Source: Pedinophyceae sp. YPF-701 (Eukaryota > Chlorophyta > Pedinophyceae). From it: DNA of 64,000 nucleotides. Position 1 is the first letter of the stretch. The number at the start of each line of letters is the position of its first letter. The notes beneath the pieces were generated by a model. The model saw only the letters and a program-made list of their open reading frames with translations. It made no database searches and was not told the DNA's origin. The stretch spans positions 1,018,936-1,082,935 of the forward strand of contig CAJZHL010000006.1 of the NCBI GenBank assembly GCA_916048055.1, given 5' to 3'. Below, piece after piece: positions 45,836 through 57,566 of the stretch. The position numbers and the translations under genes are program-made.

Positions 45836-47352
45836 TAGTTGCGTGGCTGTGGGACAGTCTCTCCACTTGCCGCAGATGTGCACACGTCGACCCGCCGCCT
45901 GGCCTCTTCGACGCGCCGACGCACGGCCGACCTCTTTCTCTGTCTCTCCGCGCAGACGCGGCGCTGGCTGCGATCTACGCCGGCTGCATCCTGCAAAACA
46001 CCCGTGTTGCCGTACACTGCATGCTCCAGGCAGCGGGCCACGCACTCGCTTGAGCGCGTTCACGGAGGCGCTGGCGTCACGGTCGTACACATACAGGCAA
46101 GCCCGGTGATCTCGCCGTCACTCGCCCTTGGCCGGGCGGCACGGGGGCGCCTGCGCGGCGGCGTCGCCGGGTGCGGCACGGCAGGGGCGCCCCGCGCGGG
46201 CGCTGGCGGGCAGCGGCGGCGTGCTGAGCGTACACAGTGAGTTGGCGAGCACTGCGGGGTTCGCTCGCGCCCCTGCCGCCGACAGGGCTGCTGCGTAATT
46301 CGGCGGCCAGCGCTGACACAGCAGCAGGTGAGGATGGCGCCCATCGCCTCGCACGCCGCGAGGGATCCTGTTCGTACATGCACTACGGGGCAGGAGGGGC
46401 TTGGAGGTCGGCGGGCGCTGGAGACAGCGAGCTGTCAGTCGATCGAGACGCTGACAGCGTGCGATCAATGAGGGCAGCGTGGGCCGACATGTCATGCCGC
46501 AGCAGCATCGCTCCTGAGGGCGCCGGTACACAGTCAGCTTCGCGGCGGGAGAGGAGCAGGACCGATTCAGCGGCGAGGCTCTCCTTGGTCATCGGCTGGA
46601 AGTGCCCCGCTGCGAGATCGCACACTGTTGCGTTCCTGCTGCGGCCCTCGCCGCCGTCAGCCGTATGAGTGCTGGGACGCGACGCCGCGGTCCATGCCAT
46701 GTTCGTGCGTATGCGGCGTCCGTCGCGGGCGGAGCGTGAGGACGGAAAGCACCCGCGTCTGGATCGCGCCCGCTCCGTGCACAATCTGTTCGCGAGACCG
46801 GCCCTGGTGCAACGCCGCCCCTCAGACTGGCGACGTCCCTGGGACCACCCGGCGGTGCCGCGCCCTGGCCGTGGCTCGCTTCCTCGGCGCCGATCGTACC
46901 GAACGTTGCGCCGCATAGAGTGGTGGGGCGACTTCTCCGTGTTCACGTCCCCACCCGGCTCGCTCGCACAATGATGGTGCACTTGGATTATAGCTCGTGC
47001 GAGAGCGGCCCCTGTCTCGGCGTGTTTTTCCAGCTTCGGCGGCACGTGGACCCTCCCGAGACCCGCCCGCGGGCGCTGCACGAGGAGCCACTGGGGCGTG
47101 GACAATGGCCGGGAGACGCGCGGGCGCGCTGCACGCGCGCAACGATATAGGTAGATGCGCTGCATACACCGGGCAGCCTCGCTGAGCCCCGTGCTGGGCT
47201 GCGGAGCGGCTCTGCTTTGCATCAGCAACTGAACGCTGGCATGAGGGGCATCTGACGCTACTGCGACACCTCTGTGAGCTTGCCGCATCAGTGAATCGAA
47301 TCATCCCCAGTCAGACGTACAAGCGCCCCCCGCGGGCGTCACGGGGCCCGCG
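45836..47352 (+). other. 1.5-kb intergenic region J-APC4
   Basis: No recognised gene, RNA or repeat. Overlapping short frames on both strands are Arg/Pro-rich and unsupported. The right end presumably holds the APC4 promoter. Confidence 0.45.
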
Positions 47353-50300
47353 ATGCCCAGCTTCAACCTGGAGGTGGAGCGGCAGGTGGCCCCGATCCGG
47401 TCGGCGTGCTGGTCGCCCGCCATGGACCTCGTGGCGGTCCACTTCGAGGATGACATGCTCGCGGTGCACCGCATGAACTTCCAGAGGCTGTGGAGCCGGC
47501 CAGAGTCCAAGGTGCGACGCTGTGTTGCAGCGAAACGCCCGCGCTCGCCCCATATGCGCTGCCCGGGCTTCTTCCTGGAGACACTTGCGGCCAACACGGT
47601 CGTTCAATTCCACGCGAGGTAGTTCCGCTCGCCAGCGCGGCGTGCGCCCAACCCGGCGCGCGTGGCAGAGCTCGCAGGAACAGGCATGTGTGTAGCGGCG
47701 GGCGACACGCGGCGAGATGTCCCGCGGGGACCAACGCCCACGCCTGTCGCGCCCGTGCGTGACGCGCAGGTAGCCGGACTGTGCTGGTCCCCGGGCGGCC
47801 GCGTGCTGGCGTGCGCGCTCGAGGGCGGCGGGACGTTGCTCCTCGACGCCGAGTCGCAGCAGGTGCTGGCGACCCTGCCGCCGCTCCAGGCCGGGGGCGT
47901 CACCGAGCAGCTCTCGTGGACGCAGGGCCCGGAGCTCGGCCCAGGCAAGTGCACGGCGGCCCATCCGTTGTGCTGTCGGTGCCGACTGCTGCTTCGCCAC
48001 GCCACGACGTCCGCAGCGGTTGTTGCGCTCCCAACACCGTCGCGCGCGGAATCCATCTACCGTAGGGCGCGTCGGCGGCTCCGGTCTCCCGGCCGCTCCC
48101 CCGCTCGAGGTCCCGCTGTCGAACAACGGCGCGTCCGGGTCCGGGGGGCCGTACGACGACCCGCAGGAGCAGTGGGCGCCCAACGAGCCGCCGCGCTCCG
48201 TGTCGGACGTTCCGGACGCTCTCACGGTGCTCGTGCGCGCCGCCGCGTCGGCCCCGTCGGGCGCGCAGGCGGCCCCCGCAGCGGTGGAGTTGCGTGCGTG
48301 GGGGCTGGTGCGGATGTGCGTGGTGCGGCTGGGGGACGACGGGGCGCGCGGGGCGACGGGGCGGATCACGGCGCAGGTGTCGCGGTCGATCGACTCGCTC
48401 ACCGCGCTGTGCGGGTCGCAGCGCGCGGTGTGGATGTGGGGGGCGCGCACGGGGCTGGGGAGCAACGACGTGGCGGTGGTCGGGCGGGTGGCGCTGGACC
48501 TGATCGAGATCCAGCGGCGCGTGGACGCGGTGGTGGCGACGCTGCGGGAGTCTCACCGCGCGTGGAAGGGCGCTGCGGACGAGTTCGCCACCGACGTGCA
48601 GCGCTGGGAGCGGCTGCTGGTCGACAGCGGCGAGGAGGTGCGGCGAGCGACACGCGCGCCTACCGTGGGCCTGCTCGTTGCGCCGTGCAGTCCCTCACGC
48701 CCACCGCTCCACCCACCCGCGTCGCTGCAGTGTGGGATGTTGCAAACGGTGCTTCTTCGGATGCTCGAGGAGGGATACCACACGCCCGGCGTCCAGCAGG
48801 CGCTCACGACGTTCCTCGGCGACCAGCGGCTGAAGCGGCACGCGCGCGCGATGGAGGCCGCGGCGGGCAGGGTGCACCAGGACCTGGTGACGCGCGTGCG
48901 CCCGCTGGTGCAGGACTGCCTCCTCAGGGCCTCGCGCGCGCAGGGCCTCGCGTGTGCGGCGCTCAGGATGGACAAGGGCTTCCTGGCCCAGGTGCGAGCG
49001 CTCCGTGCGGCGCCCGCGCGCGCCAACACACGCATGACGATGTACTTGACACCCTGCTCGATGTGGTGCCTGGCGTGGCGGTGGATCGGCCCCGGCTGCA
49101 GCGTGATGCAGCGCGCGCGAGCGTGTCGTGGATGCAGGAGCAGGGCCTGTTGGCCGGCATGTTGGTTCGGTGCGAGCAGCAGCAGGCCCACGTGGCGGAG
49201 GTGGCGCGCTCGTGGACGGCGTTCTTCTCGTGGCTGCTCGGCGCGGCGATGAGCCTGAACCTCGAGGCGGACGTTGGCGTCCCGGCGATCGATCTCCCGC
49301 GCGTGCACGCGATCATCGAGCGCATCCACGACGCGGACACGCTGTGCGCGGAGCTGGACGTGGACGGCGCGCGGCAGCCTGCGGGCGGGGCGCGGGGCGC
49401 CAGCGTGCGGCTCACCGAGGATCTGTCGCTGGAGGAAGCGCTGCTCAGGGCGGCGGGGCGCGGCACGAGGGGCGGGGGCACGCTCGCGAGGCACGCGCAC
49501 AAGCTGGCGGACGCGCTGCAAACGGCGGAGGGGTGCCTGACGGTGAGCGCCCGGGCCACGTCGCACGCTCGGGCGATCGATCTGTTCGCACGACCGCTGC
49601 GTCGCGTGCGGCGCCCGTTGCGTTTTGACTGTGACGGTGCGCGCACACGGCTCGTGCCCTCGCAGGGGATGTTCGAGGCGCGCATGGCCAGGGTCGTCGC
49701 GGAGCACAACGTCGCCATCGCGGCAAAACCGGCGCTGCGATCCCCCGTGTTCCGCCTGCACGTGCCGCGGCATCCAAAGCACGACGCGAGCACAGCGACG
49801 CAGGTGCTGGTCTCGTTCGACGACAGCGACCGGGAGGTCCTGATCGCCCGCGGCCGCGAGCATCTCACCGCAGACCTGCGGGCGGCGGCGGTCGCGTGGA
49901 AGGGTGGCGCTGCGGCGGGCGCGGAGCTCTACAAGGAGGGCGCGGTGTGCCTCGCGACCGTCGACGGAGACCGGGGCGCGCTGCAGGTGCTCGCGGTGCC
50001 GGACGCGTGTCTCAACGAGCATCAGCACCCGGGGGCGTCGTTGGAGGAGAGCTGCAGGTCGCAGGGGGCCCTCCAGCTGGAGGACATCGTGTCGCAAGGT
50101 GAGTCGGCACGCGCCGCGTTGACGCGCTGTGCGCGCATGCAACAGCACGCAGCTCTTGACGCTAACCATGCGACCGCGGACGTGCGACTGCCTCCGCAGA
50201 GTCGGGCGCTGCGCTGTCGCGACGGGAGCTGCGAGGCGGGATCGCACATGTGGCGGTCGGTAGCGAGCGCGGCTTGTGTCTCGTGTACGCCGCGCCCCGC

Positions 50301-50366
50301 CACCTGTACGTTCTCGACCTGGAGGACGACGAGGACGACGATGCGTCGGACGAGGAGGAGGACTGA
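47353..50366 (+). CDS. APC4: Anaphase-promoting complex subunit 4 (APC4)
   Basis: Join 47353-47511, 47770-47944, 48066-48637, 48731-48991, 49102-49542, 49666-50098, 50200-50366; 735 residues. Phases agree at every junction. Intron 2 is a GC-AG intron (cccag|gcaagt), the others GTGCG or GTGAG. APC4 is a scaffold of the APC/C ubiquitin ligase that drives mitotic exit. N-terminal WD40-like blades carry VAPIRSACWSPAMDLVAV and VAGLCWSPGGRVLACAL. The central all-helical APC4 domain has GYHTPGVQQALTTFLGDQRLKRHARA and the AFFSWLLGAAMSL helix. A C-terminal blade (IAHVAVGSERGLCLVYA) ends in an acidic tail (DDEDDDASDEEED), as in other APC4 proteins. Introns 3 (93 bp) and 5 (123 bp) are triplet-length and open, so retention would not break the frame. 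Confidence 0.9.
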
Positions 50367-51899
50367 TCGGTGACGTGTGTGTTTGTCGGCGACAGACCTC
50401 GCTGGTGGCGTCTCTGCAGCGCGCCCTGGTCGCCGCGGACGCGTCGACCGCTGCATCCGAATGACACGGCGGAGGAGCTGCCTGGAGCGTGCCGCACAGC
50501 AGATGGCGTGAGCAGCACGGCTGCCTGGAGCAGCGCCAACGCTGAGCCGGCTGTCGTCGCGAGGCGCACGCTGCCGGCTGTCGGCCAGCGGCAAGCTGCC
50601 GGATGCGGCTGCTGAGGCCAGTCGCGTGCGTCAGTGGCTGTCGGGAGATATTCCGCGAATACCTCGATAACGGGAGCACGTGGCTCATGGCGGCGGGCGC
50701 TTGCGACGACAGGTTGGTTTGGTGGGCGCCGGTGGGGTTGGTCGGGGTGCGGCTGGTGCGCTTGGGCGACACAAGCGACGCCACCGGCGGAGGCGGCGCG
50801 TGGCTCGACCCGGCGCGGCCCTGCGCGGCGGAGGAGTGCGCACAACCATGGCGAGAGGCGCAGGGCGACAAGAGGCCGCGCACGCGCTGGGCGGCGGCGG
50901 CGCGGCGGTGCACGTGCGGGCCGATGCAGTAGGACTCGTTGGGCGCGTCGAGTGCTCACGCTCGAGCCGCCCTGGCAATGCGCGCCGGTGTCGCTGGTGC
51001 GCACATGGGCATGCGCTGGTGCGCGACGAGGCGATCCCTGCGGCGTGGCTCGTGCGCATCGACGGTGCGCGTGGACCGACAGCCTCGATGCCTGCGCTGG
51101 CAGCGGGCGAAACGTCACGGCGTCGCGGCACGACGCGGAGGCAGCTGCGCATTTTGGGCACTTTCGCGGCACGGCAGGAGCGCCGTGCACGCGCTGGCAG
51201 CTGATCCGTGGATGGAAACGTCGTCGCCACAGGCGGCGAGGCGAGGTCCGGAGGAAGCGGCACCGATCGGAGCGGGCAGCGCGCAGCGACGTGTGTCGCG
51301 ACGCAGCAGCGCGGGGCGAGGCGCTCGCGGCGGAGACGGAGAGCTCAGACGACGAAGCTCCGCGCACAGAGCCTCCGTTATCTGTACTGCACGGATCCGA
51401 CGACGCGTCTCCAGGGGCGCTACCCGCGCCGGCGCCGGGGGGCGTGGTAGGTGATGACATCGCAGGAGGCGCATGAGCACGGTGCTGGCCGCGGGACGAG
51501 GGCGCCACGCCCCGGCAGCGAGCGACAAGCCGGGGGCCAGGATTCGAGTGGCGTGCAGGACCAATGCGTTCGGCGAGCGTGCTGTGGTTTGCGATGCGGT
51601 TTGCGATGCGGTTCAGGCCAGTGACCGTGGTCCTGAACCGCATCGCGCGCCAGAGGCCCGCGAACGAAGCTGTGGAGGCCCTGACTGCGAGGTTCGGCGG
51701 TTTGGGCATCCGCGACGACGCGGCCGGCGCGGGCGCTGGAGCCGAGCTGCCTGGGGGGTTCAGCGAATTGTCCGTCACGCTCTCCGACGGGACCGGGATG
51801 CCAGCCCGCTCGCTGCGGCCTCACAACCTGACGCAGGCTCGACTGACCACGCAAGCGGAGGACCAGCGCGCCCTCGGCGATGCCGCCTGCGCGGCGTGA
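50367..51899 (+). other. Region after APC4; possible unassigned exons, no confident gene
   Basis: Two plus-strand stretches look more protein-like than background: 51330-51476 (acidic/Pro-rich, ESSDDEAPRTEPPLSVL) and about 51618-51897 (NEAVEALTARFGGLGIRDD to a TGA). I could not join them with matching splice phases and recognise no domain. A 538-codon minus-strand frame (50162-51778) overlaps APC4 exons and is Arg/Pro/Ala-rich, so I do not call it. Confidence 0.35.
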
Positions 51900-52462
51900 G
51901 CGACGGCCTCCCCTGCGTGGGCTGCTCGCGGAACGGCCCCGGCGCCTGCGCCTGCACGCCGGCCACTGCCCCCCCCCGCGACCCAGGCGCGTGCGCTCGA
52001 CCGCGCGACTCCACACTCCCAGCCACAGTAGCGGCGCGGCTGCTCCCCCCCCTTCCCCCTCGCAGCCCTCGCAGCCCTCCCGCCGAGCGCGCGCCGGCCG
52101 CCATTCTGCGCCTCTGAGCGCGGGGCGCCACGCCCGACCCCCCCTTTCGTCGCAGGAGCCGCGGAGCCCCCCCGAACCGCGTCCAAGAGTCGGGCGGGCC
52201 GGGTGCGTGCCCCCAACTGCACCGCGCGCGCCGCTCACGTTGCCCGCCCCGCGCGCACTCCCACCGCGACTGCACCGCGATTTTTTTCCCCACCCACCCT
52301 CCTCGAGGGCCGAAGGCCCATGTAGCCCCCCGAGGCGTCGCCGTCTGCACCGCCTCACCCCCAATGCTCCCCCCACCCCACCCAATAGCCCTCCCCGCAC
52401 TCGCGCCCACCCCCGCGGCCCGGGCCATCCCCACACCCCGACACCCCGCCCGCCCCGCCGCT
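51900..52462 (+). other. Cytosine-rich strand-asymmetric tract at the repeat boundary
   Basis: The plus strand is markedly C-rich (runs such as ccccccccttccccctcg, ccccacaccccgacaccccgcccgccccgccgc) and the skew ends abruptly at about 52463, where AT-containing repeats begin. No gene supported. It marks the edge between genic DNA and the repeat array. Confidence 0.6.
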
Positions 52463-52672
52463 AAGGTCTGAAGTTATTAGAGATGGGTTGTATGGGTTAC
52501 GCACCACTTTGACGCGCGATTGCGGCGCGGTGGCGGCTCGGACGGCCGCTGCGCGACCCGCGTACGCGCACCAGAGTCGGCACACGTGTGCTCCAGGCGC
52601 GCCGCGTCCACCGACGGTCATGTCGCGGAGCTATGACGCGAGGAATGCCAGACCGGATGGGTTACTGATGCC
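52463..52672 (+). repeat. Boundary repeat, copy a
   Basis: Shares with copy b (about 52906-53130) the run ggttgtatgggttac, accactttg.cgcgcgattgcgg, agtcggcacacgtgtgctcc and gtcatgtcgcggagctatg. It starts with a TTAGAG-containing run right after the C-rich tract. Confidence 0.75.
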
Positions 52673-52852
52673 GGGCTGACCACCACTAGGTGTCATGTTG
52701 TTGGGACGATAGCGTGGCGGCGGCACGCGATACTGCTGGCGCGGCGCCTGCTGTGTGTTGTCGATGCGACGGAGCTGCGCACCGAGCTTTCTGACCTCCG
52801 TCTCGAGGTTTGACAGGTCAGCAAAGTTCTTCCCCATCGTTTTCTGCTGCAC
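52631..52852 (-). pseudogene. Fragment of an unidentified coding sequence between boundary repeats
   Basis: A minus-strand frame of 73 codons with lower GC and a non-random composition: an amphipathic helical part (LSNLETEVRKLGAQLRRID) then a Gln/Pro/Arg-rich part (QQYRVPPPRYRPNNM). It runs into boundary repeat a and stops there, so its end is chimeric. Possibly a remnant of a transposon gag-like or coiled-coil protein; no family assigned. Confidence 0.35.
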
Positions 52853-52905
52853 CTGGGAGGGACGTCCAGTACCTGTTCTGGTCGTTGATGCCCTCCCAGG
52901 TGCAG
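52847..52905. repeat. Perfect 15-bp inverted repeat (hairpin)
   Basis: Arms ctgcacctgggaggg (52847-52861) and ccctcccaggtgcag (52891-52905), perfect complements around a 29-nt loop. It lies immediately before three TTAGGTC-like heptads (52906-52926). Confidence 0.85.
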
Positions 52906-53130
52906 GTCTTAGGTCTTAGGTCTTAATTTATTAGAGGTGGGTTGTATGGGTTACACACCACTTTGGCGCGCGATTGCGGCGCGGTGGCGGCTCAGACGGC
53001 CGCTGCGGGGGCGGCATGCGCGCACCAGAGTCGGCACACGTGTGCTCCAGGCGCGCCGCATCCACCGACGGTCATGTCGCGGAGCTATGACGCGAAGAGT
53101 GCAAAAGTTGATGGGTTACACGTGGGTTTC
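52906..53130 (+). repeat. Boundary repeat, copy b, with TTAGGTC-like heptads
   Basis: Begins gtcttaggtcttaggtctta, three near-perfect heptads, then the same sequence as copy a. The copies diverge after the gctatgacgcga run. Confidence 0.75.
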
Positions 53131-53632
53131 ACACGGTTTGGCTGGCCGTGGCGCCGCCGTTGAGCGTGTCGGTGGAGTTTCCGCGGCACGACAAATATGC
53201 TGACACTCGCGACTACCACCTGCGAGCGCGACAACGACGCCGACTGCAGATGTCGCGGCGATATCGCGGCTGAAGTGGGTCTGATGACACTTTATATTTT
53301 ATATACGGCAGCCCAGGGCGGCTTGCACCCCGCAATCTGCGGCGTCAGACGCCCACGGGGCACGCACAGGTAGCGCGCGTAGCAGCGAGCACGCCTCGGC
53401 TGCTGCATGGGGTCCAGCGGCAACAGTTGACCAGCTGAAACACAACAGCCTACCGGAACGACCTTAGCGACCCAGCGGAAGGCGCGCCTTAGCGACGAAT
53501 GATGAGGACTTAGACCTTAGGTATTAGCGGCCAACCATGGAAGCGCAGCCAGCTGCTGCCGGGTGCCAGTCGTGCATGCTTGTTGCCTGTGCTGTACATA
53601 CCATTTTCGACGCTCCGGGCGGCCCGTGACTA
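53131..53632 (+). repeat. Degenerate left edge of the subtelomeric array
   Basis: Mixed sequence with an AT-rich tract (about 53288-53305), a ccggaacgaccttagcgac unit-end motif (about 53455), a degenerate heptad run (ttagaccttaggtattagcgg, about 53512) and, from about 53527, a truncated and diverged copy of the start of the 339-bp module found in long units. No gene. Confidence 0.6.
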
Positions 53633-54702
53633 GATTTTTAGAGAATGCCCCCAATGCCCCCAAGGGGTACTTTTCGGCCGCTGGCGGTCCGGTGTCCGCG
53701 ACCCCGGGGCGGATTGTGTTAGCGCTGTCGGCGTTCGACACCGGGACGTCCCACGAGGTGCGCGGCGGCACGCAGCGCGACCGGGCCGCGGAGCTACGGG
53801 CCGCCAAAGTGGCGGGGCTTGTCATCAGGGGGTGGATTTCGGGCTCTGGCGTCGCGGTGCGGGCGCCGGTGGTGCTGAATCGCGTGCCCTATTGGTGGAA
53901 TACGCCGCACGCCCGCCGCGGCAGCGAACGCGAGCAGCGCACGCGACACGGCGACGGTAGAGCGGAAAAGTGCGTGTGACATCGGCCGTCAGATACCAAC
54001 TTGGGTGACTCGGCAGTCACGAAACAGAGTCTAGTCGTGACTCGGCCAGATATATATCTGATCAAATATGCCTCGTGACTCGGAAGATACCCGTCAAATA
54101 GGCATATCTGCGCCTATTTGTCGGTGCACGCTTTCAAATATAGACCACGGCGGGCGCGAGACGGACCGGGTCGCGATGGTGACCGTGTGCGGTGACCGGG
54201 GTCAGACCACAGGTCGGTGCGTCACCACGGCAACCCAGGGTCGGCTGCGGGGTGACGTCGTGCAGATGTCAGTCATCGAGCCGGAACAGCAGGAGCAGCA
54301 GTAGACCTGCCGGAACGACCTTAGCGACTAACAATTAGGACTAATAACGTTAGGTTTTAGCGACGTACCACGGAAGCGGGACCAGCTGTCCGGCGCGGGT
54401 GTCGCGTGTGCTGTGTTGTGCACATGTTGTCGTCTCTTGCGGGCGTTGCTGGGTCCGCTGCAGCCCGCAGCACCTGCCGTGCGTCGTGACGCGCCGCGGA
54501 GTGCCGCTCGGCGCGCACGGCGGACCCTCCGACCGGCTGCCAGCGCGGCTGTCGTGTGTTGTTGTGCTCCCTGTGTTGGCCGCGCTGCGCGCGGCGCTGC
54601 ACCGCTTTTCGAGCCGCTCGACGCTTGCGCTGCGTACTGGTGCGTGCTGTGGGCGCGCTGCAACGCTCGGCGGGCCGATTGGCGACGTTGTGTCCTCCTT
54701 AT
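53633..54702 (+). repeat. Type I long unit 1 (1,070 bp)
   Basis: Starts gatttttagagaatg. Order: GC-rich segment with a ccccaagggg hairpin, AT-rich core with gtgactcgg repeats, a hairpin of 9-bp arms (caaataggc 54095-54103, gcctatttg 54112-54120), unit-end motif ccggaacgaccttagcgac, a degenerate heptad tract, then the 339-bp module (54364-54702). Short open frames on both strands are broken by 1-nt indels in other copies. Confidence 0.9.
54095..54120. other. Conserved hairpin of the type I core (representative copy)
   Basis: caaataggc / gcctatttg arms around atatctgc. The same sequence is present in every type I core that extends this far (for example about 55166, 56238, 57309, 59239, 59978, 60717, 61789, 63751). 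Confidence 0.85.
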
Positions 54703-55774
54703 GATTTTTAGAGAATGCCCCCAATGCCCCCAAGGGGTACTTTTCGGCCGCTGGCGGTCCGGTGTCCGCGACCCCGGGGCGGATTGTGTTAGCGCTGTCG
54801 GCGTTCGACACCGGGACGTCCCACGAGGTGCGCGGCGGCACGCAGCGCGACCGGGCCGCGGAGCTACGGGCCGCCAAAGTGGCGGGGCTTGTCATCAGGG
54901 GGTGGATTTCGGGCTCTGGCGTCGCGGTGCGGGCGTCGGTGGTGCTGAATCGCGTGCCCTATTGGTGGAATACGCCGCCACGCCCGCCGCGGCAGCGAAC
55001 GCGAGCAGCGCACGCGACACGGCGACGGTAGAGCGGAAAAGTGCGTGTGACATCGGCCGTCAGATACCAACTTGGGTGACTCGGCAGTCACGAAACAGAG
55101 TCTAGTCGTGACTCGGCCAGATATATATCTGATCAAATATGCCTCGTGACTCGGAAGATACCCGTCAAATAGGCATATCTGCGCCTATTTGTCGGTGCAC
55201 GCTTTCAAATATAGACCACGGCGGGCGCGAGACGGACCGGGTCGCGATGGTGACCGTGTGCGGTGACCGGGGGTCAGACCACAGGTCGGTGCGTCACCAC
55301 GGCAACCCAGGGTCGGCTGCGGGGTGACGTCGTGCAGATGTCAGTCATCGAGCCGGAACAGCAGGAGCAGCAGTAGACCTGCCGGAACGACCTTAGCGAC
55401 TAACAATTAGGACTAATAACGTTAGGTTTTAGCGACGTACCACGGAAGCGGGACCAGCTGTCCGGCGCGGGTGTCGCGTGTGCTGTGTTGTGCACATGTT
55501 GTCGTCTCTTGCGGGCGTTGCTGGGTCCGCTGCAGCCCGCAGCACCTGCCGTGCGTCGTGACGCGCCGCGGAGTGCCGCTCGGCGCGCACGGCGGACCCT
55601 CCGACCGGCTGCCAGCGCGGCTGTCGTGTGTTGTTGTGCTCCCTGTGTTGGCCGCGCTGCGCGCGGCGCTGCACCGCTTTTCGAGCCGCTCGACGCTTGC
55701 GCTGCGTACTGGTGCGTGCTGTGGGCGCGCTGCAACGCTCGGCGGGCCGATTGGCGACGTTGTGTCCTCCTTAT
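54703..55774 (+). repeat. Type I long unit 2 (1,072 bp)
   Basis: Nearly identical to unit 1 across core and module; differs by single-base changes and a few 1-nt indels (for example an extra g at about 55271). Confidence 0.9.
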
Positions 55775-56846
55775 GATTTTTAGAGAATGCCCCCAATGCC
55801 CCCAAGGGGTACTTTTCGGCCGCTGGCGGTCCGGTGTCCGCGACCCCGGGGCGGATTGTGTTAGCGCTGTCGGCGTTCGACACCGGGACGTCCCACGAGG
55901 TGCGCGGCGGCACGCAGCGCGACCGGGCCGCGGAGCTACGGGCCGCCAAAGTGGCGGGGCTTGTCATCAGGGGGTGGATTTCGGGCTCTGGCGTCGCGGT
56001 GCGGGCGTTGGTGGTGCTGAATCGCGTGCCCTATTGGTGAATACGCCGCCACGCCCGCCGCGGCAGCGAACGCGAGCAGCGCACGCGACACGGCGACGGT
56101 AGAGCGGGAAAAGTGCGTGTGACATCGGCCGTCAGATACCAACTTGGGTGACTCGGCAGTCACGAAACAGAGTCTAGTCGTGACTCGGCCAGATATATAT
56201 CTGATCAAATATGCCTCGTGACTCGGAAGATACCCGTCAAATAGGCATATCTGCGCCTATTTGTCGGTGCACGCTTTCAAATATAGACCACGGCGGGCGC
56301 GAGACGGACCGGGTCGCGATGGTGACCGTGTGCGGTGACCGGGGGTCAGACCACAGGTCGGTGCGTCACCACGGCAACCCAGGGTCGGCTGCGGGGTGAC
56401 GTCGTGCTGATGTCAGTCATCGAGCCGGAACAGCAGGAGCAGCAGTAGACCTGCCGGAACGACCTTAGCGACTAACAATTAGGACTAATAACGTTAGGTT
56501 TTAGCGACGTACCACGGAAGCGGGACCAGCTGTCCGGCGCGGGTGTCGCGTGTGCTGTGTTGTGCACATGTTGTCGTCTCTTGCGGGCGTTGCTGGGTCC
56601 GCTGCAGCCCGCAGCACCTGCCGTGCGTCGTGACGCGCCGCGGAGTGCCGCTCGGCGCGCACGGCGGACCCTCCGACCGGCTGCCAGCGCGGCTGTCGTG
56701 TGTTGTTGTGCTCCCTGTGTTGGCCGCGCTGCGCGCGGCGCTGCACCGCTTTTCGAGCCGCTCGACGCTTGCGCTGCGTACTGGTGCGTGCTGTGGACGC
56801 GCTGCAACGCTCGGCGGGCCGATTGGCGACGTTGTGTCCTCCTTAT
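55775..56846 (+). repeat. Type I long unit 3 (1,072 bp)
   Basis: Same order as units 1 and 2. Private changes include tattggtgaatac (loss of one g at about 56038) and gtcgtgctgatg near 56405, the latter shared with the next unit. Confidence 0.9.
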
Positions 56847-57566
56847 GATTTTTAGAGAATGCCCCCAATGCCCCCAAGGGGTACTTTTCGGCCGCTGGCG
56901 GTCCGGTGTCCGCGACCCCGGGGCGGATTGTGTTAGCGCTGTCGGCGTCGACACCGGGACGTCCCACGAGGTGCGCGGCGGCACGCAGCGCGACCGGGCC
57001 GCGGAGCTACGGGCCGCCAAAGTGGCGGGGCTTGTCATCAGGGGGTGGATTTCGGGCTCTGGCGTCGCGGTGCGGGCGTCGGTGGTGCTGAATCGCGTGC
57101 CCTATTGGTGGAATACGCCGCCACGCCCGCCGCGGCAGCGAACGCGAGCAGCGCACGCGACACGGCGACGGTAGAGCGGAAAAGTGCGTGTGACATCGGC
57201 CGTCAGATACCAACTTGGGTGACTCGGCAGTCACGAAACAGAGTCTAGTCGTGACTCGGCCAGATATATATCTGATCAAATATGCCTCGTGACTCGGAAG
57301 ATACCCGTCAAATAGGCATATCTGCGCCTATTTGTCGGTGCACGCTTTCAAATATAGACCACGGCGGGCGCGAGACGGACCGGGTCGCGATGGTGACCGT
57401 GTGCGGTGACCGGGGGTCAGACCACAGGTCGGTGCGTCACCACGGCAACCCAGGGTCGGCTGCGGGGTGACGTCGTGCTGATGTCAGTCATCGAGCCGGA
57501 ACAGCAGGAGCAGCAGTAGACCTGCCGGAACGACCTAAGCGACTAACAATTAGGACTAATAACGTC
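56847..57566 (+). repeat. Type I unit 4, ends without the 339-bp module
   Basis: Core as above with a 1-nt deletion at about 56948 that breaks both small frames. It passes directly into a type II unit through the heptad run gtcttaggtcttaatg. Confidence 0.88.

Noticed and set aside
46970-47150. ATGATG followed by GTGCAC, resembling the LRR start signal, upstream of APC4
   Set aside because: Lacks G at donor position +5 and no LRR exon or phase-0 acceptor into a recognised frame follows.
50162-51778. 538-codon minus-strand open frame
   Set aside because: Overlaps the last APC4 exons antisense, is Arg/Pro/Ala/Ser-rich, and has no domain.
52500-53160. Two short plus-strand frames in boundary repeats a and b
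   Set aside because: Frames and starts differ between the copies and follow repeat homology only.
54350-55105. Repeated 181-codon minus and 230-codon plus frames in long subtelomeric units
   Set aside because: Both strands are equally open, frames span unit junctions and the optional module, and a 1-nt deletion in the next copy (56948) breaks them. No selection for either frame is visible.
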